In this document: positions 55,615 to 64,000 of the stretch, one piece after another
How the letters are laid out: each line of letters opens with the position of its first letter
Position numbering within the stretch: the stretch's first letter is position 1
DNA from: Zygnema cylindricum
Taxonomy: Eukaryota > Streptophyta > Zygnematophyceae > Zygnematales > Zygnemataceae
Assembly: GCA_037447655.1 (NCBI GenBank)
Contig: JBBHKE010002841.1
Span: 98,536 to 162,535, forward strand
Direction of reading: 5' to 3'
DNA length: 64,000 nt
Made by a program: the position numbers and the translations under genes
Notes under the pieces: generated by a model
What the model was told of the DNA's origin: nothing
Databases searched by the model: none
The model's input: the letters and a program-made list of their open reading frames with translations, nothing else

Positions 55615-57200
55615 ATGGCGACTTCAAAATAAGTACTGCTGACGTCACCGACAAATCATGTGGCTCTTATTGGCAGCCAGTTCTGCCACTCGCAGGAGTC
55701 CACGTGGATCTTGGAGGATGGTTTTGACGGACGTTCCAAGGAGGAGCATCACATTGCTGACGTCAGTGGAAAACTGCTCTTTCGCCTCAATGTCAAGTTA
55801 GTTTGTTCTTCTCTCCCTCCCTCTCTCTCCAGGATTTTGGATTTGTTAAAATTTTGCAAATCGGATGATATTTTTTTAAGATTTTAATGTTTATCACTCT
55901 CCTACTATTTCTATTTCTTATATTTTAACTATATTCATTTTAAAACTCACCACAATAATGTTGTCTTTCCCAAGAAAATCCCTTATTTCTTTGTCGTGTA
56001 CCCAAAAACCAAATCCTCTGTGATCATATTCTTTTGATTCTATTCATTTCAATTTTTCTTGAGAGCTTTTTTTTTCTTTTTTTAATTATTTTCCCTTCCC
56101 CCGCCCCCTTTTTTTTCCTTCCCTGGGTTTTTTTGACAACAGACCTAAAAGCAACCGATGGAAAAAACTTTAAAGGACTCCAATGGAAACACTATTTGTT
56201 GTAGTTTCAGACCAAATACTCGGAACAATGTTGTTTTTGTTTGCCCGGGAGAAGATTTTGACGAATCAAAATGTTTTTTTCGAATGCAGTGGAAATCCAA
56301 TGCAAAATATGTTTCAATCAATGTATGTTCCCAATCACAAATATTCGAACACGATTACTCTTACTTTTTTCTCAAACATTGTCTTAATTATGGTTTTAGG
56401 TTAGTTTTGGTTTATATTTTTGATAGCTTTGTGCTACATTGGTAGAGATATTCACATTTTTATCTTGTTTTGTTTTGATTTTTCTTACGTGTGGTTTTTT
56501 TTGCTTTTTCCCATTTTTTTAGGTCTATCTTCCACAATCAAATGACGAAAACCCCAATTTTATTATCAAAGGTTTGGGAAGCTCTCCGAGTTTCACGGTG
56601 AGTATATCACACTTGTGAATTTAGTGATTTTCTTGTCTCCCCCTCCCCCCTTTGTTCTTAACATTCTCCAGCAATTCATATAATACTTCCTCTTTTAACA
56701 TTTTATCCCAATTGTAAATTCAATCCTCCCTTCTTTTGTTTTTTCAAAACCTCTTTAATGATTGTAAACTAATTTTTACATTTTTCTAATGTTCGCCGTT
56801 CTTTTTACTTTCTTTTTTTTAACCCGTTTGAAAATCTGGCCTTGGATGGCATAACTAAATTTTTTATAAACGATTAACATTCTTCAACATTCAATTATAA
56901 GCTTATTTTTTACATATTCATGTTGTTCCATTTCCCGCGTTAGCCTCTGTTAAGTTTTTTGTATTTTGGAAGATTTTGCAGTTTAAAAAACCGGACGAGA
57001 GAGGTTTTGCTCACATTTTCTTTGAGATTACATCGTGGGTGTATTCCAAAAAAACCTACCATTGTACAATTAGCCAAAATGTTGATACTGCTTTCTTCCT
57101 TATGGTTTTATGCTATCTTGAGGACATGTTGCCCTCCATCGGCACTTCACAAATCAATGGTAAAATCTTCGTTGTTCGCCTTAATATTTTTTCTGGTTGA
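55615..57200 (+). pseudogene. LURP-one-related (LOR) gene, copy 2, with an early in-frame stop
   Basis: Exons: 55615-55791, 56152-56322, 56523-56597 and 56982-57200. ATG 55615 reads MATSK and then TAA, after which the same frame continues with NHVALIGSQFC and DVSGKLLFRLN. These match the start of LOR proteins (V-x-PxFC ... DxxGxxxFRV). Exon 2 gives KTLKDSNGNTICC and VVFVCPGEDFDESKCFFRM. Exon 3 gives VYLPQSNDENPNFIIKGLG. Exon 4 gives YHCTISQNVDTAFFLMVL. The first intron needs a GTCAAG donor and an AAAAG acceptor to keep frame, so that junction is the weakest point. Translation could begin elsewhere; otherwise the TAA makes this a recent pseudogene. Third-position differences from copy 1 indicate past selection on the protein. 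Confidence 0.6.
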
Positions 57201-57239
57201 AATATTTGATAATGAGTCAATGCATAATGTACCCACACT

Positions 57240-59340
57240 TTAATGGATTTGATTTTTAGATGTTTGCTCACGAATAACCACATTTGGTGTAGTTTGATGA
57301 ACCTAATTATAACAACTCCTCAACCATTGATGAAAGCATGTTGGTTCATAGTTTGAGCTGTAAAAGGTTTTCCATTGTAAACTAAAACATGATACATTGA
57401 AGGGTAAACAATAGACGAGGGTGGTTGTGTAAAACCTCGATCGAAAAATTGAATCATATGTGTTTGACAATATAACTCTTACACTGAATTAACAAAAAGA
57501 CACGTTGAAAATAAAACATTGAAAAACAATCATTTACAAATTACCATTGACAAATTGGCATTGGGAAATCAAAGTTGGCCGCAACCGAAACTGATGCGTC
57601 CGTAGACTCGGAGAAACTAGAAAGATCTAATTGCGGTGGACGGAAAACTGTCCCGCTGCGGGTAGATCTGGATTGTTAACGTAAGTTATCCCAATCCGTG
57701 GGCATAAATGAAGAGAAAACCCTCGATTATGACTGTAAATTTCAAAACGAATTAATCGAGGTGCGTAAAGTGACAGGCCAATCCACACAAAATAAGTGAA
57801 CACACGAAGTCTCTAGCAAGACCCGGTGGTCAGATCTAGCAAAAAACCGGAATACCCTAACCACTACCCTGCAAACAATGGGCAAGGCCGAAGGGCCAGA
57901 TCTATAAAAACAAACAGAGTAACTATCCAGGCACCTTTCGGTGCAGATCTACAACGGCACAGACAGAAAATTGTCTAAACGGTGCCACCAACGACAAGAT
58001 CTATGAAAGGAAATCCAATCCAGATAGTCACAGGGAAACCAAGGCCACTCACGGCCAGATAGCATGCAAGTAAATCAAGGAAAATACAAATGCTCAAAAA
58101 GAAAGGTTCGTAATAGAACCAATCTACACCGAACCCCTACAGGAGTGTCCAAATTACAAAGAAACGCTCCTGCACCCGCAAGGCATCGTGATACTTACAA
58201 ATACCTTTAATACTCTAGTGAGTACTAAAAGTGAACCGGACTTGGTCGAGGCAAGTCGGATTTTGCAGAGCTCCCTGAAATCGAACCCGCTTCGATTCCG
58301 AATAAACGTGTTAAAAACCATAGCTAAACACCAAAGCAATTACTATCCTGCTAGAGTATGCGTATCAACACTATGCCACGCTATACCCAACTATAAAACA
58401 ATGATAATTTTAGGTTATAATTCGTGCAATTCTAATATATATGAATATATATTTTTATTTTGCGAAGTGTTCTGAATGATTAAGGTTGGCAAGAGGAAAA
58501 TAAAGAAAATATCAAATCCAACACAATCCAAACATCAACAAGATAGCAAATTAAGTTCCACCAAAGGAAAGAAAGATAAAAAATATTGCGAAAAGTTCAA
58601 AATAAAACACAAAGTACGGTAAAGGGTTTCCCAAACACTAATACCACGCTGCAAAAATCAAAAATCTGCGACCAAGAATTGGTAATATGTTGACCTAGGG
58701 TTAAGAATTCCAAAAAATAAACCCTAAATCTGTCCAAACCCTAAATCTCCGGCCAAAACCCTAAATCTCCGGCCAAACCCTAATTCCGCAGATTAACCCT
58801 AAAAATCTGACACAAAATCAGACCTAAATATGCAGACCAGAAATAGAGTGGAAGCAAGATAGAAGACAAGAATTGAAAGCAAGAAAGAAGAAAACAAAAA
58901 ACCAAAACAAAATGTTTTTATTTTTTTATAAAATAAAATAATTTAATTTATAAATTTTATTTTATAATATATTTTCCCAATGCAAAACTGAAAGCGAAAG
59001 CAAAAATAGAGAGAAAGTAGAATGAAACTTGTAGAAAGGGAAAACAAGGAGAAAAAACCAAATCAAAAAATAGGTGGAATAAAATATAGAAATGAAAAGT
59101 GGTGGATTTTATATTGAAAATAATGTAATTTTTATATTATTTTTTCTTTAGATTTATTTTATCACACAAAACTGAGAAGTAAAACTGAAAATGAAAGGTA
59201 AATAGGAAGGAAAATAGAAAGACAAAAACAAGAATAAAAACTGGAAATGAAAGGTAATATTTTTTTATGAAATAAAATTTATATTTTTAATAATTTAATA
59301 TTAAAAATAATAGACTTAGAGAAAATGTAATTTGATAAGT
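57240..59340. other. gene-free stretch with AGATCT motifs and telobox-like repeats
   Basis: AGATCTA-type motifs recur between 57618 and 58003. Five CCCTAA-type motifs, several as AAACCCTAA, lie between 58720 and 58805. Below 59340 it is AT-rich with A-rich purine runs. No exon is supportable. Confidence 0.45.
58720..58805. repeat. interspersed telobox-like motifs
   Basis: AAACCCTAAATCT and CCAAACCCTAATT alternate with TCCGGCC spacers. The motif equals one and a bit plant telomere repeats and is also a known promoter element (telo-box). Confidence 0.6.
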
Positions 59341-59342
59341 GC

Positions 59343-59827
59343 AGCTTTTGGACAAGAATGCTAAGCCAGGAGGTAGCCACTAGGCTCTCTGGTCTTTATC
59401 ACATTCCCTACAAGAGTTATCCCGTTACGACAGCAAAGCAAGAAAGAAATATTCCAACCAGAACAAGGGAAAATCCAAATCCAATCAAAAATACACTCCT
59501 TTCAAGCCAACCGAAATACAAACAAGACACAAACACACAACCAAACCGTCAAGCTGCCCGAGGAAGGCACAGCAAGGTACAGATGTGCTCCCCCACGATC
59601 TCCAATTCCACACTTCCACCAAAAGACCAAGTTTGGAGGGGAACCTTCCGGACGTGGCCTTAGGCCGTGTGGATTAAAAACGTGGGCAGAAATAAAAGGG
59701 GAAATATTCTTAATCTATCTAGCCTCTACAGCTAGCTAGCAAGGAGAAGAAAGACACTTGGGCAATCAGTGAGAGAGAGAGCAAGAGAAAAACTCCGCTT
59801 CTAAGAGAAAATTCTTGTCCAAAAGCT
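59343..59827. mobile_element. putative inverted-repeat element
   Basis: Perfect 17-bp inverted ends AGCTTTTGGACAAGAAT (59343-59359) and ATTCTTGTCCAAAAGCT (59811-59827). A target duplication is not obvious. Confidence 0.45.
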
Positions 59828-60329
59828 AAATTCTCTAAGTCTGAGAATTAGGCTAAGAAGGAGCTACGGTAGGCCTAATCAAAATTACCCTATGTCTAGT
59901 CTACTTTACATGCATGAAACTACTAAAGATGTTGGCCAATAGGCGGCCAACATCGTCTGCCGTACGCTTGACAAAATCCACTGTCCGAGGGTAAAACCCT
60001 CCCTAACTACATGCGCGCGCGAACCTACATGGGTTCGCGACTTAAATAAATAGATAGTGTATCGAAGCGTCGCCCGGAAATCGCGATGCCCCTCCAAACG
60101 ATACTCCGCGTACATACTTCGAAATCGCGTGCATACGCACGAATCGAAGCATATCGCACGAAATAAAAGGTCTAGCACGAAATACTCGAAATCGCGTCAC
60201 GTCGCCCAAACGATGTTTTCGCATCCAACTTTGAAAATCGTGTACCTACGCACGAAATAGAACATATCGCACGAAATTAGTACCTTTCAACGAAAAATTG
60301 AAAATATGAATCGGAATAAAATTGCACGT

Positions 60330-60555
60330 GCTAACGAAAATTATGCGCGCGTGCCAAAATCGTGCGTGCATGCATAAAACTGAGCGTGCATGCATAAAAC
60401 CGCGCGCGCGTGCCTTAAACTGCGCGTGCATACAAAATACCGCGCGTGCGTGCAAAATATCGCGCGTGCGTGAGAAATACTGCGCGTGCGTGAGAAATAC
60501 TGCGCGTGCGTGAAGAATACCGCGCGTGCGTGCATGATAACGTGCGCGCGAGCAG
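60330..60555. repeat. ~20-bp CG-rich minisatellite
   Basis: About ten units of the form CGCGCGTGCGTGMGAAATAC. CpG-rich alternating purine-pyrimidine sequence in an AT-rich setting. Long frames on both strands here are repeat artefacts. Confidence 0.85.
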
Positions 60556-60983
60556 CCGACACGATGCGGCATGACATTTTTCAATTTTTACTATTGAAAC
60601 GTATAATTCGTGACTTTTGAAAAAATCACAAAAAAACGCGTTGTACTTTCTGTCCGGTAAATTGAACGGACAGTACAATATTTCTCGTAAAATGTACGTT
60701 TTGTTACGGAAAAGTACGGAAATCGAGGAAAAGATACGTCGCAGTTTTTAGTACTTTCTGTCCAGTGAACTGAAAAGAAAATTCAAGGAAACTGTACGAC
60801 ATTTAATCGAAAATGTACGGAAATTTTTGAAAAGAGACGTTGAAACGTCACAATATATTCGCGCGGTAAGTTTGAAAAATGTACGGGCGTCTTCTTCAGT
60901 TTTTTTTGAAAGAAGCCGCCATGGAATCTTGAAAACGAAACCGCAAGGAAGACGCCTCCTTATATCTTACCCACTTTATTTTT

Positions 60984-61303
60984 TTGCAGTCGTGTGATGG
61001 CTGAGAGATAGAGAGAGAAGGCGACCATGGCTGTTTGTCAAACATCATTATTATTTTGCAGTCGTGTGATGTCTGAGAGATAGAGAGAAAAGGAGGCCAT
61101 GGCTGTCTATCAAACATTATTATTATTTTGCAGTCGTGTGATGTCTGAGACATAGAGAGAGAAGGCGGCCATGGCTGTCTGTCAGATATCTTACAAAAAT
61201 AGATAGCATCAGCCAGCTTGACGAAATATGCTCCTGCCAACTTTATCTGACAAAAATAGATAGCATCAGCCAGTTTGACGAAATATGCTCCTGCCAACTT
61301 TTA
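60984..61303. repeat. 72-bp (x3) and 60-bp (x2) tandem repeats
   Basis: Three units start TTTTGCAGTCGTGTGATG (near 60983, 61055 and 61128) and include GGCCATGGCTGTCTGTCA. They are followed by two 60-bp units with AAAAATAGATAGCATCAGCC. Unit lengths divisible by three keep a minus-strand frame open. Confidence 0.8.
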
Positions 61304-61683
61304 AACCCTGGTCTGTAATGCATGGACGTAGCCTGAATCTGATTTCGCCGTTACCAGATGATGAAAGAATTACGATACACGCTTAAAGTGTAACATTTAT
61401 ATAAACATTATATTTTGTTTACGCCTATATCTTTTTTTTTGTTTTATATTGACGGAAGTATATGTACGAAAGTGTACGGATTAAAATTCATTAACGATTT
61501 AAACGATTTGTTCAAAAGGTTCAATGCGTGTGTTACGTATAATTCGTCGCGATTGGTACGTTCGCACTAATCGCCGTGAACAACTATGATAAATAGAGTA
61601 AAAAAAAATAGTGTTTTTTTTTGTTTGAAAAAAATTATATATACTAATTAATCCCTAACTGTAATTTGGGTTGTCCTGAATTA

Positions 61684-62400
61684 GGGTGTGGCCCCATGTA
61701 GTTGTAACTTAGCGTACTTACTTTTTATTTTAGCGCGGATCCGGCGGACTCAGATTTAAAGTGTCTCGATGTGTTCTCTCCATAGTTTTAAAGTAGGTGA
61801 AAGTCGCCCATACAATATGCCTATTGTACGTAAATTTTACAATACTACCTTAAAACCCATATAGTATTGGCTGCAAAATGAAATAAAATAGTAACAAGGT
61901 TGAGTTGCACATCGATCGACAGAGAATTAAATGTCATGTCTAAATTTTGAAAAACATTTGGACAAATGAATATTTTTCTGTGTGTTTTGAGGTACTTTTT
62001 ATTTTAACCGTCAGATTTGGACGATCTGACGGTCTCTGGTCAAAGTAACGATCTAAGAAGATCACATGGAAAACCCATAACACAACTTACGATAAGACTA
62101 TCGTCAGATTCAAACGATCGGACGGTCGCTGATCAAAGTAGCGATCAAAGAAGATCACATGGAAAGCTCGTAACACAACTTACGCTAAAGGCGGCCTATT
62201 TAAGGCCTACGAAAAAATGCCTACTTTTGAACTATGGTTCTCTCGAAAATTTGGGAACTTAAGTTTGTGACGACTGTATACGTCGACAACGCCCGGACGG
62301 CTGTCACCGTGTACAATCTGTGATGACGCACCGGATTGTTAAAAACTGTTTGTGACGTCGCAAAAAATTTCGTGACATGTTGTAGACTCCATACCTTTAC
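61684..62400. mobile_element. CCCCATG-family element, 3' truncated
   Basis: Starts GGGTGTGGCCCCATGTAG after TTA. It continues on the far side of the hAT-type MITE with TTTGTGACGACTGTATACG, as in 15.8 and 51.8 kb. No right end is found. Confidence 0.65.
61781..62236. mobile_element. hAT-type MITE (CATAG family), copy 3
   Basis: Ends CATAGTTTTAAAGTAGG and the complement of CATAGTTCAAAAGTAGG. The 8-bp duplication GTTCTCTC is at 61773-61780 and 62237-62244. It is nested in a CCCCATG-family element. Confidence 0.9.
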
Positions 62401-62409
62401 AGTACAGTA

Positions 62410-62947
62410 CACCGTGAATCGTTATTAGTGTCAACAACTCTAATTTGGGTTCTTAAAACTTTGATATTTTTCCTCAAAATAGATACGTGATTATAGTTTT
62501 TCCTTGACGTTAATTAAGGTACAGTACAAAATAGCGTAAAGAACGAAAGTACAATAATATCTAAATAGTGTGGTGTACGATCGATGTCAGACCGTACATA
62601 AATGTTCATTTTCAAGAGAATTTTTAACAAAAAATGACTTAAATCAGACGCGCACGCATAGGAACGTGCGCTAAAAAAACGGGATTAGTCTGACACGTAA
62701 ATTAGTCTGACATGTACGAATATTTAATTTTCACGACGACGTACGATTTCTAACATTTTGTACGAATACATATATTAATATATGTAATCGTACAGAAAAA
62801 ATTCCATTTTTGCTGTTCCAAGTTAGCATTAACGCCGAAATTAGAATACACATTTAAAAAAAAAAATTCAAATTCTTAATTAGAATCAATTACGGTAAAT
62901 TTTCTTCCACACTATTTAGACTTTGACACTAATAACGATTCGTGGTG
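62410..62947. mobile_element. TA-flanked MITE, family F copy 4
   Basis: Ends CACCGTGAATCGTTATTAG and CTAATAACGATTCGTGGTG, flanks ACAG-TA and TA-CTGT. It lies 275 bp before the first chelatase-like exon. Confidence 0.9.
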
Positions 62948-63221
62948 TACTGTAACAGCCCTCTGTCCATGGATGCTGTCCATAGCTGAAGAAGTGACCT
63001 TCCCCTTGCCTTCCCCTTGCCTCTTTGGAAGTTTCTTCGCGCAATGAATCTCTATTTGACTTCCTTTCCCCAAACATTTGCACGCTGCAGAATGAGGTAA
63101 GATGCTAAAGAGCAGCTTCCCCTCCATTTCCACTATGCACTGACAGTGAGCAACTGCATATGTAAGAACCTACCACATTTTGGAACAAAATTTGATGACG
63201 TAGAAGGTGAATGATTTGCAG

Positions 63222-63960
63222 GTGGAAGCCGAACTGGCTTGGGCTGATGTACTTTTCTGTAGTCTTCTTTTTGACTACGATCAGGTGAGAAAACAACCAA
63301 ATTTCAATGATAAAACTGCTAAATTTCTGTTTCGAATCATCCTGCAAATTTGTGTAACTGTTTCAGTCACTCCATTTACAAACTAATTCCTTTTGTTGGC
63401 CGGGGTGCGGTCTGTGAGATTTTCATCAAGTTTAGTGTGGATTAGCATTGGAAAAACAAGACAAAAGTTGCTAGTAGAAGTAGAGGTTATCGTCAGAGGC
63501 ACTATCATAAACTTCGAAAATAAAGTTACATTAATGATGGTGTTGATGATTTGCAAAAGTACCAGCGTGTCGGATTCCGTTTATTGCTTTGCTGGCAATT
63601 GACTTTGGTAGTGAAATTGCTGGAGTTTTTTTATTAAAATGTTCTTCCCTTTCCCTTGTTTTTTCATCGCCATTTAATATGATTTTTTTTTGACAAACTC
63701 CGCAGTAGTCCACGTGGTTTCCAGATTTCCCTGAGTTACTGTACTTCATTAAAAAGGTTGATCTTTCTCGCCTAGAAATGTTGAACTACTTTATTTAGTC
63801 CGTAGATTATATAAATTATTGTACTTTGTCCATGCTCACTTCAGTGCTGTATTCCATCTTCTTTTTGTTGAATTATAATATTGTGAATTGCAGTGTGAAT
63901 GGGTGAAGGGACGTGTAAAACATATTCCCATCCGACTCGTTTTTAAATCAAGTTTAGAAT
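63222..63960 (+). CDS. CHLH: magnesium chelatase subunit H-like exons (partial, runs off the window)
   Basis: Exon 63222-63284 (after a TTTGCAG acceptor, before GTGAGA) encodes VEAELAWADVLFCSLLFDYD plus Q. The next exon starts at 63894 in phase 0 and encodes CEWVKGRVKHIPIRLVFKSS plus LE. Together they resemble the ADVLxxSLLFDYDQVxWLxERVxxIPIRLVFESALEL stretch that I recall from ChlH/CobN-type proteins, which insert magnesium into protoporphyrin IX in the chloroplast. In the second exon a TGA follows SLEC, where the family would continue LMSLT; either the exon ends a few bases earlier at a GT (63961) or the copy is broken. Upstream exons are not found between the MITE ending at 62947 and 63222. 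This could be a diverged second copy (CHLH2-like). Confidence 0.45.
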
Positions 63961-64000
63961 GTTGAAGGTCATGGGCATTTAGACTCGACTGTGATCCACT

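Noticed and set aside
58250-58300. Possible tRNA T-arm (GGGTTCGATT on the minus strand)
   Set aside because: The flanking bases do not pair as a T-stem and no acceptor, D or anticodon arms can be drawn.
60246-60584. Minus-strand frames with HARAVFLTHAQYFSRTR repeats
   Set aside because: Produced by the 20-bp CG-rich minisatellite; open in several frames.
60896-61297. 133-codon minus-strand frame with DRQPWPPSLSISQTSHDCK repeats
   Set aside because: Arises from 72-bp and 60-bp tandem units whose lengths are multiples of three; no family resemblance.

Overview
This window looks like nuclear DNA of a streptophyte: a charophyte green alga or a non-seed land plant. It is AT-rich, with small spliced exons, T-rich or CT-rich 3' splice sites, GT..AG introns and very dense mobile DNA. 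The recognisable genes are plant-lineage ones: a PHIP1-like nucleic-acid-binding protein with two RRMs and a CCHC knuckle, a DUF7733-like membrane protein, two LURP-one-related (LOR) copies, and two exons resembling magnesium-chelatase subunit H. The species cannot be fixed from the sequence alone. A run of ten Ns (48767-48776) marks an assembly gap.

Layout: 1-8.2 kb is nested small transposons. 8.2-14.7 kb holds the PHIP1-like gene, whose 2-kb second intron carries a cluster of box C/D snoRNA-like units. 15.7-18.2 kb is a train of miniature inverted-repeat elements (MITEs). 19.2-24.2 kb holds a membrane-protein gene embedded in huge pyrimidine tracts, with a tandem repeat that starts inside its last coding exon. 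25-31.7 kb holds more MITEs and the first copy of a duplicated family-2 glycosyltransferase-like gene. 31.8-36.3 kb is a composite hAT-like element bounded by a perfect 8-bp target duplication; it contains a broken BED-finger ORF, a Copia LTR and a gag fragment. 36.3-40 kb is a foldback region plus another MITE train. 41-44.4 kb is the second glycosyltransferase copy. 44.4-47.7 kb holds nested insertions and satellites. 48.8-57.2 kb holds two LOR copies separated by transposon debris. 57.2-62.9 kb is mostly repeats. 63.2-64 kb holds the chelatase-like exons running off the edge.

The genes do not form a pathway; each is an isolated island. Two things stand out. First, the intron-hosted snoRNA-like cluster shows compensatory terminal-stem changes in one copy and a perfect 12-bp terminal stem in another unit. 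Second, a superfamily of TA-flanked elements has divergent families that keep two internal hairpins in the same order and insert into a palindromic ACAG-TA-CTGT-like target. All calls come from reading the sequence; no database search was run.
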